A DNA stretch of 64,000 nt from Polaromonas glacialis (GCF_000709345.1 NZ_KL448323.1:394884-458883), one strand, 5' to 3'; shown: positions 36,160 through 46,659, counted from the stretch's first letter. The notes: generated by a model from the sequence alone, not told the origin. Made by a program: numbers and translations.

Positions 36160-39100
36160 CCGCGTCGGGTCCGCAAACGGACAAGGCCTTGCGCGGCCCG
36201 GGCAGTGCGGGCATTTGCGCAAGCTTGCCCGGTAAAGCACTGCCGGCCTTCATCAACAAACGCCTGCTGGTCCGAGCCCTGCTGGTGTTTGTACTCGGCT
36301 GCCTGGCGGGCGTGGGTTGGCTGGCGTACCGAAACATGCAGGCCGCAACCGATTCCGAACGCTGGGAAGCGCACACCCGCGTGGTGATCCAGGAACTTGG
36401 CGAACTGCTCTCCAGCCTCAAGGACGCCGAAACCGGGCAGCGCGGCTTCATCATCACCGGGAATCCTGACTACCTGGCGTCGTACCATGAAAGTCTGAAA
36501 ACCTTCCCGGTCCGGCTGGCGGAAGTGCGCCGCCTGACAGCAGCCAATCCCGATGAGCAGAAGCAACGGCTCGCCGCGCTCGTGCCGCTGGCCGCAGCTA
36601 ATTTCGCCGATATGAAAGCGCTTGTTGCGCTGCGCGAGGCTAAAGGATTGCAGGCTGCCAGCGAGTCGCTCATGGTGGGGTCAGGCAAGTCGACCATGGA
36701 CCAGATTCGCCTGCTGGTGGCCCAAGCGCAGGCGCAAGAGATGCAATTCTTGAAAGACCGCGTCATCAAAAGCCAGTCTGACAATCGCAAGTCGAGTCAA
36801 TCGCTTTTGCTGACCAGCGCGCTGGGCGGTTTCGCGCTGCTGCTGCTGCTGGTCTGCCTGCGGTGGGAGCGGGCCAGCCGACGCCGGGCCGAGACGGCGC
36901 AGGACGCGAGCGAGGAGCGTTATGGCCGCTTGTTCAATTCGATTGACGAAGGCTTTTGCATCATCGAGTTGATCTTTGACGAAAGCCGGCAGCCGGTTGA
37001 TTGCCTCTGTCTGGAAGCAAATCCGGCGTTTGAGAGGCATACCGGCATCTGCGGCGCGGCAGGAAAACGGATCAGCGAGATCGCCCCGGGTCAGACAGCG
37101 GACGGCATCGAGATGTATGCCAAAGTCTTGCGGACCGGCGAGGCGATCCGCTTTGTCAACCCCTCGAAAGCGCTGGACCGCTGCCTGGAAGGCTATGCCT
37201 GCCGGATCGGCGGGCCGGAGAGTGCAACCATCGCCGTTCTTGTTCGCGACATCACCGAGCGCCAGCGCTCGCAAAAAGCCCTGTGCGAATCGCAACGGTT
37301 TTTGCGCTCCTCCCTTGATGCCTTGTCGGGCCATATCGCCGTGCTGGATGAGTCGGGAACGATTCTGGAAATCAACGAGGCCTGGCAACGCTTTGCCGAT
37401 GAAAACCAGCCGCCGGGCGTGGCTGCGTCCGGCATCGGGATCGGCGTCAATTACCTTGATCATTGCCGGCAGACCTTGCTGCAGGGTGGCGACACCCCGG
37501 CTTATGCGTTGGCCATCCAGGACATCATCGCCGGACGGCGCATGCGCTTCGAGATGGAATACCCTTGTGACTCGCCGACCGAGAAGCGCTGGTTTGTCAT
37601 GCGGGTCACGCGCTTCCAGAGCGCCGGGCCGGTCCGCATCGTCATCGTGCATGACGACTGCACCGAACGAAAACTGGCCGAAAACGCCCAGCGCGAAAGC
37701 GATGAACGCTACCGCAAGCTGTTCAATTCGATGGACGAGGGTTTCTGCATTATTGACATCGTGTTCAACGACCGGGCACAAGCGGTGGATTGCCGCTTTG
37801 TGGAAGTCAATCCGGCTTTTTCGGTGCAGACGGGAATACACGGCATTGCCGGAAAACGCCTGCGTGAAATCGCCCCGGACCATCAAGCGGGATGGCTGGA
37901 AACTTGCGGCAAGGTGGCCCTGACAGGCCAACCCATTCGGTTCACCCACGATGAAAAAGCGCTTGGCATCAAGTTCGATATTTATGCCGCGCCGCTGGGT
38001 AGCGATGAAAGCCGAAAAGTCGCCATCGTCTTCAACAACATCACCGAACGCAGCAGGGCAGCCGAAGCCCTGCTCCAAAGCGAGCAGCGTTTTCGCGCCT
38101 TGTTCGACTGGGGCCCGGTCGCAATGCACTCGTGCGACCATTCCGGAACGATTCTGGAATTCAACCGCGGCGCCGTCGATTTATGGGGACGCAAACCAAA
38201 GCCAGGGGAAACCGACGAACAGTTTCGCGGCTCGTTCAAATTCCATCACCCTGACGGCAGCTTGCGCTCCTACGCGCAAACCGGAATGGCCAAGGTTTTG
38301 AGGGGTGAGATCACGGCGGCGCATAACGTTGAAGTGGTCATTGAAAGGTCCGACGGGTTGCGAAAGGCTGTGGTCGGCAATATTGTTCCGCTCAAGAACA
38401 ACCGGGGCGAGATTACCGGCGCCATCAACTGCTTTTACGACATCACCGAGCGCAGCCGCCTGGAGCGGCAGACGCAGGCGCAGGCGCAGGCCCTGGCTGA
38501 CTTGCACCGACGCAAGGACGAATTCCTGGCGATGCTCAGCCATGAACTGCGCAACCCGCTGGCGCCGCTGACCAGCGCGGCGGAACTGCTTGGGCGACAG
38601 GAGAACCAGGACCCGGTGTACCGGCAGGCCTGTCAGGTCATCGAGCGGCAGGTGAGCCAGATGAAGCACCTGATCGATGACCTGCTGGAGGTTTCCCGCA
38701 TCACCAGCGGCAATGTGCGGCTTCGCAAGGAGCCGGTCCGCGTGGCCGATATCGTCGAAAGGGCGCTGGAAACGGCCCAGCCGCTGATCGCCAGGCGACG
38801 GCAACAGCTCACCGTGTCGCTGCCGCCGCATCCGGTCTGGCTCGATGCCGACGCCACCCGGCTGGAGCAGGTGCTGGTGAACCTGCTCAACAACGCCGCC
38901 AAGTACACCGACGAGGGCGGCCACCTGTGGCTGAGCGTCGTGCAGGAAGGCGATGCAACGGCCGGCGGGGCGGTGGCCGTGATCAAGGTGCGCGATAACG
39001 GCATGGGCATCGCCGCCGAACTGCTGCCGCACATCTTTGACCTGTTCACGCAAGCCGAGCGCGCCATCGACCGCTCGCAAGGCGGCATGGGCATCGGCTT

Positions 39101-39677
39101 GAGCCTGGTCCGGCAACTGGTCGAGCTGCACGCAGGCAGCGTCAAGGCGTACAGCACCCTGGGGCAGGGCAGTGAATTTGTCGTGCGCCTGCCGGTCGGG
39201 CAGGCTGCCGCGCGGCTGCTGTCCTTGCCGCCGGCTGTGGCCAGGCCGGCCAGGCCTGCGGGCAGGCGCTGCCGGGTGCTGGCCGTCGATGACAGCGTCG
39301 ATGCGGTGGAGTTCCTGGCCAGGCTGCTCAGGCTGTCCGGGCACGAGGTTGAAGTCGCCTACGACGGCCCCGGCGCCGTGCAAGCCGCGCTGGCCATGCG
39401 CCCCGACGTGGTGCTGCTCGACATTGGCCTGCCGGGGCTCACGGGTTACGAGGTGGCCAGGCAGTTGCGCCAGGAACCCGCGCTGAAAAACACCGTGCTG
39501 GTCGCCCTGACAGGCTATGGACGCGAGTCGGACCGGCAGCGCTCCAGAAACGCCGGTTTTTCCTACCATCTGGTCAAGCCGGCCGGGGTGCGCGAGGTGG
39601 AAGAAATACTGGCAACCGTTGGCGAGCGACTCGCCTTGCAGGCCAGGCCGGCGCTAGCCGTGGCGCCTGAAGTCTGA
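36156..39677 (+). CDS. Hybrid sensor histidine kinase with CHASE3, four PAS domains and receiver
   Basis: A 1173-residue inner membrane kinase. TM1 is about 39-58, a CHASE3 sensor fills about 63-205 ([20 protein letters not shown]) and TM2 is about 213-235. Four PAS units follow, near 250-370, 380-500, 510-630 and 635-765. The first and third are near copies ([13 protein letters not shown] and [13 protein letters not shown]). The phospho-His is in [13 protein letters not shown] (about residue 795), the ATP domain has [14 protein letters not shown] and [18 protein letters not shown], and the C-terminal receiver (about 1042-1160) has Asp1089 in [10 protein letters not shown]. No partner regulator lies nearby, so the output is unknown. 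Confidence 0.93.
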   Translation: MTASGPQTDKALRGPGSAGICASLPGKALPAFINKRLLVRALLVFVLGCLAGVGWLAYRNMQAATDSERWEAHTRVVIQELGELLSSLKDAETGQRGFIITGNPDYLASYHESLKTFPVRLAEVRRLTAANPDEQKQRLAALVPLAAANFADMKALVALREAKGLQAASESLMVGSGKSTMDQIRLLVAQAQAQEMQFLKDRVIKSQSDNRKSSQSLLLTSALGGFALLLLLVCLRWERASRRRAETAQDASEERYGRLFNSIDEGFCIIELIFDESRQPVDCLCLEANPAFERHTGICGAAGKRISEIAPGQTADGIEMYAKVLRTGEAIRFVNPSKALDRCLEGYACRIGGPESATIAVLVRDITERQRSQKALCESQRFLRSSLDALSGHIAVLDESGTILEINEAWQRFADENQPPGVAASGIGIGVNYLDHCRQTLLQGGDTPAYALAIQDIIAGRRMRFEMEYPCDSPTEKRWFVMRVTRFQSAGPVRIVIVHDDCTERKLAENAQRESDERYRKLFNSMDEGFCIIDIVFNDRAQAVDCRFVEVNPAFSVQTGIHGIAGKRLREIAPDHQAGWLETCGKVALTGQPIRFTHDEKALGIKFDIYAAPLGSDESRKVAIVFNNITERSRAAEALLQSEQRFRALFDWGPVAMHSCDHSGTILEFNRGAVDLWGRKPKPGETDEQFRGSFKFHHPDGSLRSYAQTGMAKVLRGEITAAHNVEVVIERSDGLRKAVVGNIVPLKNNRGEITGAINCFYDITERSRLERQTQAQAQALADLHRRKDEFLAMLSHELRNPLAPLTSAAELLGRQENQDPVYRQACQVIERQVSQMKHLIDDLLEVSRITSGNVRLRKEPVRVADIVERALETAQPLIARRRQQLTVSLPPHPVWLDADATRLEQVLVNLLNNAAKYTDEGGHLWLSVVQEGDATAGGAVAVIKVRDNGMGIAAELLPHIFDLFTQAERAIDRSQGGMGIGLSLVRQLVELHAGSVKAYSTLGQGSEFVVRLPVGQAAARLLSLPPAVARPARPAGRRCRVLAVDDSVDAVEFLARLLRLSGHEVEVAYDGPGAVQAALAMRPDVVLLDIGLPGLTGYEVARQLRQEPALKNTVLVALTGYGRESDRQRSRNAGFSYHLVKPAGVREVEEILATVGERLALQARPALAVAPEV

Positions 39678-39726
39678 AGGCTGCGGGCGCCAGCGGTGGC
39701 CTGGCTTGCATGCACAATGGCACCCC

Positions 39727-40542
39727 ATGCTCATTCATCCTGAAATCAATCCTGTTGCGCTGCAACTTGGCCCCCTGGCCATTCACTGGTACGGCCTGAC
39801 CTACCTGGCCGCCTTTGGCCTGTTTTTTTTCCTGGCCAGCCTGCGCCTGCGACACGAACCGTATGCGTCCATCTCCGGGCCGGGTGCCTGGTCGCGCCGG
39901 GACATCGAGGACATCTTGTTCCTGGGCGTGATGGGCGTGGTGATTGGCGGGCGGCTGGGTTACTGCCTGTTCTACAAGCCCGGCTACTACGCCACCCATC
40001 CGCTGGAAATTTTCTATGTCTGGCAGGGCGGCATGAGCTTTCACGGCGGCATGCTGGGCGTGCTGGCGTCGCAGCTCTGGTTTGCCCGCTCGCGCCACCG
40101 GCCATGGCTGCAGGTGATGGACTTCATCGCGCCTTGCGTGCCGACCGGACTGGCCGCAGGGCGCGTCGGCAACTTCATCAATGGCGAGCTGTGGGGCCGC
40201 TTCAGCGCGCCTGATTTGCCGTGGGGCATGGTCTTCAGGCACAGCGGCTCGATGCTGCCGCGCCATCCGTCGCAGGTCTACCAGTTCCTGATGGAGGGCC
40301 TGCTGCTGTTCGTGCTGCTATGGCTGTATGCGCGCAAGCCGCGCAAGATGGGCCAGGTCTCGGGCGCCTTCCTGGTCGGCTATGGCGTGTTCCGTTTCAT
40401 TGCCGAGTTTTTCCGCGAGCCCGATGATTTCCTGGGCATCCTGGCGCTGGGCATGAGCATGGGACAGTGGCTGTGCATCCCCATGATCGCAGCGGGTGTC
40501 TGGCTCTGGGTTTGGGCCTCAAACAGGGCTTTGCGCATATAG
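39727..40542 (+). CDS. lgt: Prolipoprotein diacylglyceryl transferase
   Basis: A 271-residue inner membrane enzyme that transfers diacylglycerol from phosphatidylglycerol to the lipobox Cys of prolipoproteins, such as AcrA and PotF in this window. About seven TM segments; conserved HGGMLG with an essential His (near residue 106) and the Lgt signature [14 protein letters not shown] at 145-158. The ATG at 39727 gives [12 protein letters not shown], the family start. The last codons (LRI) and the stop are within a family A repeat. Confidence 0.97.
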   Translation: MLIHPEINPVALQLGPLAIHWYGLTYLAAFGLFFFLASLRLRHEPYASISGPGAWSRRDIEDILFLGVMGVVIGGRLGYCLFYKPGYYATHPLEIFYVWQGGMSFHGGMLGVLASQLWFARSRHRPWLQVMDFIAPCVPTGLAAGRVGNFINGELWGRFSAPDLPWGMVFRHSGSMLPRHPSQVYQFLMEGLLLFVLLWLYARKPRKMGQVSGAFLVGYGVFRFIAEFFREPDDFLGILALGMSMGQWLCIPMIAAGVWLWVWASNRALRI

Positions 40543-40576
40543 CACGGGCGTAGGCAGCTATTTATTTAATAGCAAA
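40531..40576 (+). repeat. Family A dispersed repeat, copy 4
   Basis: TTGCGCA, CACGGGCG, then AGCTATTTATTTAATAGC. It supplies the final three residues and the stop codon of lgt. Confidence 0.75.
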
Positions 40577-40643
40577 TCAGATTTTTCCTTTTTTCGGAAC
40601 GGCAAGGAATGCCGGCATTCCGTCACTTCCAGGAGTTTCTTCC

Positions 40644-42101
40644 ATGAGCACCAGCAACTGGATTGGCCGCAGCGTCTCCCGGCTGCTGCCTGGCGCCTCG
40701 CCGAAACCGGAGGCTGACGCGCAGGCTGCGAGCGGCACATCGGGAACGCCAGCGCCGGCCGCCCGATCCACTCAGGCGCGCCTGGACGCCACGCTTCGCC
40801 AGGAAGGCGAGGCGCTGTCGCCGCGCCTGCTGCGCCGGGCCTTCGAGGAACTCCAGGCCATCATCGACCCGCGTGTGAGCGAGATCGAGGGCGGGCGCCG
40901 CGCGATGGACGTGGCCGCCTGGCATGCCAGCGCGCCGCTGGCGCAGCGCCGCGACCTGTGGCTGCTGATGAGCGAGATGTTTGTCGCCGATGCGCAAAAA
41001 GCCAAAGAGGCCCAGGCCCGGTTCGCCGCCGCAGTCGGCACGCCTGACGAAGCCGTGGCCGAGGTGCATTACCGCCGCGCCACCGTGTCGCCGCGCCGCC
41101 GCCTGCTCCAGCGCTTCAGCGTGTACCCGCAGGGCGTTCAGTTCCTGGTCGAACTGCGCGCCGAAATACTGCCTTTTCTCAAAGCTGACAAGCGGCTGAT
41201 GGCGCTGGATGTGGAAATGGAGTACATGTTCTCGACCTGGTTCGACGTGGGTTTTCTGGACCTGCGCCGCATCAGCTGGGATTCGCCGGCGTCGCTGATT
41301 GAAAAACTGATCGAGTACGAAGCGGTGCATGACATCAAGAGCTGGTCCGATGTGAAGAACCGCTTGGACAGCGACCGCCGCTGCTACGGGTTTTTTCACC
41401 CGCGCCTGCCAGGGGTGCCCCTGATTTTTGTCGAGGTCGCGCTGGTCGATGAAATGGCCGAAGGCATCATGCCGCTGCTGGACGAACAGGCGGCTGCGGC
41501 CGACCTGGGCAAGGCGACGACGGCCATTTTCTATTCGATCAGCAACACCCAGCCCGGTTTGCGCGGCGTGAGTTTTGGCGACTCGCTGATCAAGCGCGTG
41601 GCGGAAACGCTGAAGGACGAATTTCCCAAGCTCAAGGTGTTTGCCACGCTGTCGCCGATTCCGGGTTTGCGCGGCTGGCTGGGCAGGAATGCCGCAGCGC
41701 TGTTTGAGGGGCTGACCGACAAGGAACGTGCGGCGCTGGGCCATGCCATTGGGACCGGCGCGCCCACGCCGGGCAGCTTCCTGGCGGCGATTGAACATCC
41801 GCTGGACTTGGCGGACAACTCGCCGGTTCGCCAGTTGCTGCTGCAATGTGCCGCGCACTACCTCGGGCAGGGGCTGAAGGACGGCAAGCCGCTCGACCCG
41901 GTGGCGCGCTTCCACCTGGGCAACGGCGCCCGGGTCGAGCGGCTCAACTGGGCCGCCGACCCGTCGCCCAAGGGTCTCAAGCAGTCCTACGGACTGATGG
42001 TGAACTACCTGTACGACCTCAAGCGCCTCGACAAGCACCGGGCCATGCTGGCGCAGGGGAAAGTCCCGGTATCCACCGAGATCCATGATTTGTATATTTG
42101 A
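40644..42101 (+). CDS. Malonyl-CoA decarboxylase
   Basis: A 485-residue enzyme of the MCD family that converts malonyl-CoA to acetyl-CoA and CO2. About 75 helical N-terminal residues precede the oligomerisation and catalytic parts. VYPQGVQFLVELRAEIL, RCYGFFHPRLPGVPLIFVEVAL and FYSISNTQPGLRGVSFGDSLIKRV match MatA and the eukaryotic enzyme. With the malonyl-CoA ligase downstream it forms a route from malonate to acetyl-CoA. AGGAG-type bases precede the ATG. Confidence 0.94.
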   Translation: MSTSNWIGRSVSRLLPGASPKPEADAQAASGTSGTPAPAARSTQARLDATLRQEGEALSPRLLRRAFEELQAIIDPRVSEIEGGRRAMDVAAWHASAPLAQRRDLWLLMSEMFVADAQKAKEAQARFAAAVGTPDEAVAEVHYRRATVSPRRRLLQRFSVYPQGVQFLVELRAEILPFLKADKRLMALDVEMEYMFSTWFDVGFLDLRRISWDSPASLIEKLIEYEAVHDIKSWSDVKNRLDSDRRCYGFFHPRLPGVPLIFVEVALVDEMAEGIMPLLDEQAAAADLGKATTAIFYSISNTQPGLRGVSFGDSLIKRVAETLKDEFPKLKVFATLSPIPGLRGWLGRNAAALFEGLTDKERAALGHAIGTGAPTPGSFLAAIEHPLDLADNSPVRQLLLQCAAHYLGQGLKDGKPLDPVARFHLGNGARVERLNWAADPSPKGLKQSYGLMVNYLYDLKRLDKHRAMLAQGKVPVSTEIHDLYI

Positions 42102-42148
42102 CAACTTGCCTTCAACAGGCCCGAGCTAGAAATAAAAAGGAGACTTGC

Positions 42149-43144
42149 ATGACATTTCACATTGAGAACAGCGGCACCCGACGCAGCATCCTGCGCGCCG
42201 CCGCAGCCGGCATGGCGGCGCTGTCCTGGGCAAGCCACGCCCAGTCGGCCTGGCCTGCCAAGCCCGTCACCGTCATCGTGCCGTTTCCGGCCGGCGGCGG
42301 CACCGACGCCTTTGCCCGCCCGCTGTCGGCGCAATTCGCCAAGCTGACCGGCAAGCAGCTCATCATCGACAACCGGGGCGGCGCGGGCGGCACGCTGGGC
42401 GCCGGCATTGCGGCGCGTGCGCAGCCCGACGGCTACACGCTGTTCATGGGCGCGGTTCACCATGCGATTGCGCCGTCGATGTACCCCAAGCTTGACTACG
42501 ACATTGAAAAAGACTTCGTGCCGCTGGCGCTGGTGGCCAATGTGCCGCAGGTGCTGGTCGTCAACCCGAAGAACCTTCCGGGCGACTTCAAGGATTTCCT
42601 GGCGCAGGTGCGCGCCAAGCCGGCCCGCTTCAACTACGGCTCGGCGGGCGCGGGCACCTCGCACCATCTGGCCGGCGAGCTGTTCAAGCAGCAGACAAAA
42701 ACCTTCATCACGCACATTCCCTACCGGGGCGCGGGGCCCGCGCTGCAGGACCTGATCTCGGGCAACGTGGACATGATGTTCGACGGCCTGGGCTCGTCGG
42801 CGGCGCACATCAAGGGCGGCCGCATCAAGGCGCTGATGGTCTCGGGCGCCAGGCGCAACCCGGCTTTCCCCGACGTGCCGTGCGCGGCCGAACTCGGCCT
42901 GCCCGACTACACCGTCACCACCTGGTACGGCATGTGGGCGCCCAAGGGCACGCCGCTTGAGGTGCAGGCGCGCATCGTCGAAGACCTGCGCAAGGCCGCA
43001 GCGACCGACGAGCTGAAAACCATCTGGGCGAGCAACGGCGCCGAGTTCGGCAACCTGACGCCCGCGCAGTTCGGCGCGTTTGTCAGCGCCGAAGTCAAGC
43101 GCTGGGCGGCTGTCGTCAAAGCCTCTGGCGCCAAACTCGACTAG
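42149..43144 (+). CDS. Bug-family (TctC-like) periplasmic solute-binding protein
   Basis: A 331-residue secreted protein. The N-terminus has a twin arginine (TRRSILRAAAAG) before the hydrophobic core, so export may be by Tat; the cut is probably after AQSA near 33. The mature start WPAKPVTVIVPFPAGGGTDAFAR and the later YGSAGAGTSHHLAGELFK and VPCAAELGLPDY are typical of Bug proteins, which bind carboxylates for tripartite transporters. Its place between malonate genes suggests malonate as ligand; this is inference. AAGGAG lies before the ATG. No TctA/TctB membrane partners are in the window. Confidence 0.92.
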   Translation: MTFHIENSGTRRSILRAAAAGMAALSWASHAQSAWPAKPVTVIVPFPAGGGTDAFARPLSAQFAKLTGKQLIIDNRGGAGGTLGAGIAARAQPDGYTLFMGAVHHAIAPSMYPKLDYDIEKDFVPLALVANVPQVLVVNPKNLPGDFKDFLAQVRAKPARFNYGSAGAGTSHHLAGELFKQQTKTFITHIPYRGAGPALQDLISGNVDMMFDGLGSSAAHIKGGRIKALMVSGARRNPAFPDVPCAAELGLPDYTVTTWYGMWAPKGTPLEVQARIVEDLRKAAATDELKTIWASNGAEFGNLTPAQFGAFVSAEVKRWAAVVKASGAKLD

Positions 43145-43147
43145 GAA

Positions 43148-43280
43148 TGGCCCCCACGCTCCCCGCTTCGCGTGGTTCGCTGCAGGGTGTTGCCCCCACG
43201 CTCCCCACTTCGTGTGGTTCGCTGCCCCCCGAGGGGGCCACTGCGCCTGTGGCCCGGCGAAGCCGGTTCCACGGCCCCTG
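43148..43280 (+). repeat. Family B dispersed repeat, copy 2 (with internal duplication)
   Basis: Begins 3 nt after the binding-protein stop. The GCCCCCACGCTCCCC...CGTGGTTCGCTGC part occurs twice in tandem, then the rest matches copy 1: CTGCCCCCCGAG, CTGCGCCTG and ending CGGCCCCTG. Confidence 0.75.
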
Positions 43281-43338
43281 CTGGCTGGGGAATGCTGCCT
43301 TTCACCATGCTTGAAACTTGCCGCAGGAAATTGATTCG

Positions 43339-44121
43339 ATGAGTGGCGCTGTACTTCTTGAGGTTTCGGGTTCGCTGGCGACGGTGACGCTGTCGCATCC
43401 CGGCAAGTTCAACGCCATGTCGCGTGTGATGTGGCGCGAATTACGCACCGTGTTTGCATCCATCCAGCAGCGTCGCGATGTGCATTGCGTGCTGGTCCAG
43501 GGCGAGAACGGCCACTTTTGCGCGGGCGGCGACATTTCCGAATACGCCGGTTTCCGCTTCGAGCAAGCCAGCCTGCGCGACTTTCATGAAAACGACGTCT
43601 GGGGCGGGCTGCAGGCGATGCTCGACTGCGACGTGCCCATCGTGGCGCGCATCGAGGGCAATTGCATGGGCGCCGGCGTCGAGATCGCCAGCTGCTGCGA
43701 CCTGCGCATCGCCGCCGACAGCGCCCGCTTTGGCGCGCCGATTGGCAAGCTGGGCTTTCCGATGGCGCCGCGCGAGGCGGCGCTGGTGATGCGCGCCGTG
43801 GGCGAGTTGACGGCGCGCGAAATGCTGCTGTCGGCCGCCGTTCTGGACGCGGCCGAGATGAAACAGCGCGGCTTTCTGAACCAGGTGCTGGCGCTTGATG
43901 CGCTGGGCGCTGCGGTGCAGGAGCGCCTCCAGCGCATCGGGCAGCTGGCGCCGCAGGCCGCGCGCCTGAATAAAGCATCATTTCGGGCTCTTGCGCACGT
44001 CCCGCCTGCGCAAGCAGCTATTAATATAATAGCGACCGCGTATGACTACGCGGCCTCTGGCGAACACCGTGAGGGCATAGGCGCCTTCATGGAAAAGCGT
44101 CCGCCGGCCTTCAGCACCTAG
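43339..44121 (+). CDS. Enoyl-CoA hydratase/isomerase family protein
   Basis: A 260-residue crotonase-fold protein. NGHFCAGGDISEYAGF forms the first oxyanion-hole segment and EGNCMGAGVEIASCCDLRIA the second; the C-terminus GEHREGIGAFMEKRPPAF is typical. The active-site acid positions could not be assigned, so it may be a hydratase, isomerase or decarboxylase. AGGAA lies 9 nt before the ATG at 43339. Residues about 212-231 (SFRALAHVPPAQAAINIIA) are encoded by a family A repeat that keeps the frame open. The malonyl-CoA ligase gene follows directly, so a link to malonate use is likely. Confidence 0.9.
   Translation: MSGAVLLEVSGSLATVTLSHPGKFNAMSRVMWRELRTVFASIQQRRDVHCVLVQGENGHFCAGGDISEYAGFRFEQASLRDFHENDVWGGLQAMLDCDVPIVARIEGNCMGAGVEIASCCDLRIAADSARFGAPIGKLGFPMAPREAALVMRAVGELTAREMLLSAAVLDAAEMKQRGFLNQVLALDALGAAVQERLQRIGQLAPQAARLNKASFRALAHVPPAQAAINIIATAYDYAASGEHREGIGAFMEKRPPAFST
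43974..44033 (+). repeat. Family A dispersed repeat, copy 5, inside a coding region
   Basis: AGCATCA, CTTGCGCACG, CCTGCGCAAG, then AGCTATTAATATAATAGC: all parts of the repeat in order, lying wholly inside the enoyl-CoA hydratase gene and read in frame. Confidence 0.85.
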
Positions 44122-44157
44122 ATGGCTGCATTCCCCATTTTTGACATCCCCAATTCC

Positions 44158-45678
44158 ATGACCAACCACAACCTGTTTGCCGCGCTGCGTTCGGCCTTTC
44201 CCGGCGACCTGGACGAAGTCGCCATTGAAACCGGCCCCGGCCTGCTGTATTCATGGCGCGACCTGGAGCACGGCAGCGCCATGATGGCCAACCTGCTGCA
44301 GTCGCTCAATCTTCCTGAAGGCGCCCGGATTGCCGTGCAGGTCGAGAAATCGGTCGAGGCGATGGTGCTTTACCTGGCCACGCTGCGCGCCGGCTATGTG
44401 TTTTTGCCGCTGAACACCGCCTACCAGAGCGCCGAGATCGAGTATTTTCTAGGCAACGCCGAGCCGTCGGTGGTGGTCTGCGGCAGCGCCAATTTTGGCT
44501 GGGTCAGCAAGATCGCCTTCAAGGCCGGCACGCAAAACGTCTTCACGCTCGACGATGACCGCACCGGCTCGCTGCTGGAGCGCGCCGCGCATTGCAGCGA
44601 CCGGCATGAAGTCGTCGCCCGACAGGCTGACGACATGGCCGCGATTTTGTACACCAGCGGCACCACCGGGCGCAGCAAGGGCGCGATGCTGTCGCATGGC
44701 AACCTGCTGAGCAATGCGCGGGTGCTCAAGGACTACTGGGGCTGGAAACCGGGCGACGTGCTGATCCACGCGCTGCCGATCTTCCATGTCCACGGCCTGT
44801 TCGTCGCCATCCACGGCGCGCTGATCAACGGCAGCAAGATGATCTGGCTGTCGAAGTTCGATCCGAAAAAGGTCATTGAAAAACTGCCCGAAGCTACTGT
44901 GTTCATGGGCGTGCCGACGCTGTATGTGCGGCTGCTGGCCGAGCCCGGCCTGAACCGCGAAGCCTGCCGCAGCATGCGCCTGTTCATCGCCGGTTCGGCG
45001 CCGCTGCTGATCGAGACCTTCCGCGAATGGCAGGAGCGCACCGGTCACACCATTTTGGAGCGCTACGGCATGTCCGAAACCGCCATGCTGACGTCCAACC
45101 CCTACCAGGGCGGCGAGCGGCGCGGCGGAACGGTCGGCTTTGCGCTGCCGGGCGTCAGCCTGCGCGTCGTGGACGACACGGGCCAGCGCCTGCCGCCAGG
45201 CGAGATCGGCAACATCCAGGTCAAGGGGCCGAATGTCTTTTCGGGCTACTGGCGCATGCCAGAAAAAACCGCCGAGGAGTTCACCCTGGAGGGCTATTTC
45301 AGGACCGGCGACGTCGGCAAGGTTGACGCGGACGGCTACATCACCATCGTCGGGCGCAGCAGAGACCTGATCATCAGCGGCGGCTACAACGTCTATCCGG
45401 CTGAAATCGAAGGCTTTATCAACGAGCTGCCCGGCGTGCTTGAGAGCGCCGTGGTCGGCGTACCGCACCCGGACTTTGGCGAGGTCGGCGTGGCCGTGGT
45501 GATTGCCAGGCCCGGCGCCACGCTTGATAGCCTGCGGATCGTGGCCGAGATGAAGTCAAAAATGGCCAACTTCAAGGTGCCCAAGCACTGCTTCGTGGTC
45601 AGCGAGCTGCCGCGCAACACCATGGGCAAGGTGCAGAAAAATGTCTTGCGCGAGCAGTACAAGGCGCTGTTCGCCTGA
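44158..45678 (+). CDS. matB: Malonyl-CoA synthetase (ligase)
   Basis: A 506-residue acyl-CoA synthetase of the MatB type, activating malonate with ATP and CoA. The AMP-binding loop is ILYTSGTTGRSKGAMLSHGNL; GVPTLYVRLL, ERYGMSETAMLTSNPY and GYFRTGDVGKVDADGYITIVGRSRDLIISGGYNVYPAEIE follow, and PRNTMGKVQKNVLRE carries the catalytic Lys. Its product feeds the decarboxylase upstream. I use the ATG at 44158 (MTNHNLFAAL), which gives the usual length; an in-frame ATG at 44122, touching the previous stop codon, adds 12 residues. Confidence 0.92.
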   Translation: MTNHNLFAALRSAFPGDLDEVAIETGPGLLYSWRDLEHGSAMMANLLQSLNLPEGARIAVQVEKSVEAMVLYLATLRAGYVFLPLNTAYQSAEIEYFLGNAEPSVVVCGSANFGWVSKIAFKAGTQNVFTLDDDRTGSLLERAAHCSDRHEVVARQADDMAAILYTSGTTGRSKGAMLSHGNLLSNARVLKDYWGWKPGDVLIHALPIFHVHGLFVAIHGALINGSKMIWLSKFDPKKVIEKLPEATVFMGVPTLYVRLLAEPGLNREACRSMRLFIAGSAPLLIETFREWQERTGHTILERYGMSETAMLTSNPYQGGERRGGTVGFALPGVSLRVVDDTGQRLPPGEIGNIQVKGPNVFSGYWRMPEKTAEEFTLEGYFRTGDVGKVDADGYITIVGRSRDLIISGGYNVYPAEIEGFINELPGVLESAVVGVPHPDFGEVGVAVVIARPGATLDSLRIVAEMKSKMANFKVPKHCFVVSELPRNTMGKVQKNVLREQYKALFA

Positions 45679-45696
45679 AGCCCGCAGGGCCGCCAT

Positions 45697-46659
45697 TCAC
45701 TGCAGCGGCACGGCTTTTGCCTGCTTGGGCTTGCTGCGTGCGGGCAACGTCGCCAGCACCACGCCCACCAGCGCAATCGCAAAGGCGCCGACCTGCGTTG
45801 CGTTCAGGCTTTCACCCAACACCCCCACGCCGACGGCCGCCGCGCTGACCGGCAGCATCACGGTGAACACCCCGGCCTGGTTGGCGGGGATGGTTCTCAA
45901 GCCGGTCATCCACAGCCACACCGTCCAGACGCTCGCCGCCAGCGAATAGAACACCAGCAGCGCCCAGCTGCCGGGTGCGACACCGGCAAAGTCAAAGCCC
46001 CAGGCCATCCACAGCCCGAAAGGCGTGACCAGCGCAAAGCCCCACAGGTTGATCAGCGCCGTGATGCGCTTGGGGCCGAGCACGCCGGTCAGCTTCTTGC
46101 CGATCACCGCATACGCCGCCTCGCACAGCACCGCGCCCACCAGCAGCAGATTGCCCAGCCAGGCGTTTTTTAATGCCAAATCGGCCTCTTGCGCAGTGCC
46201 CATCTGCGCGGGCAGCTCACTTTTTGAGAGCGAAACCAGGGCGATGCCCAGCACCGCGCAGGCCACGGCAGCCCAGACCCGGCCGCTGATCCGCTCGCGC
46301 AAAAAAGCCCAGCTCAGCAGCGCCACCGTGGCCGGGATCGCCGCCATGATGACGCCGGCGGCCACCGCGCTGGTCAGGCTCACGCCGAACAGCATGCAAA
46401 TCGAGAACAGGAAGTTGCCCAGGAAGGACTCCAGGAACACCAGCCGGCGTGTCTGCGGGCTCATGGGCAGCTCACCGGCCGGTTTCTTCAGCCAGTGCGC
46501 CATCGCCAGCCCGCCAATGCCAAAGCGCAGCCAGGCCAGCAGGAATACCGGCAGCGCCGCCACCAGCGGCTTGGACAGGGCGACATAACTGCCGACCAGC
46601 GACATGCTCAGCGCCAGGCAGGCATAGGCGGACCAGGGGGAAGCGGGGCGGTGCGGCAA
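45697..46659 (-). CDS. DMT-superfamily (EamA) transporter
   Basis: A 320-residue inner membrane protein with ten TM segments in two EamA halves. The second half begins near YAVIGKKLTG and includes PANQAGVFTVMLPVSAAAVGVGVLGESL. Members export amino acids or metabolites; the substrate here is unknown. The start is TTG at 46659, with GGAG 8 nt upstream; the next in-frame ATG (46605) would cut TM1. It ends only 18 nt from the convergent matB gene. Confidence 0.9.
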   Translation of the reverse strand: MPHRPASPWSAYACLALSMSLVGSYVALSKPLVAALPVFLLAWLRFGIGGLAMAHWLKKPAGELPMSPQTRRLVFLESFLGNFLFSICMLFGVSLTSAVAAGVIMAAIPATVALLSWAFLRERISGRVWAAVACAVLGIALVSLSKSELPAQMGTAQEADLALKNAWLGNLLLVGAVLCEAAYAVIGKKLTGVLGPKRITALINLWGFALVTPFGLWMAWGFDFAGVAPGSWALLVFYSLAASVWTVWLWMTGLRTIPANQAGVFTVMLPVSAAAVGVGVLGESLNATQVGAFAIALVGVVLATLPARSKPKQAKAVPLQ

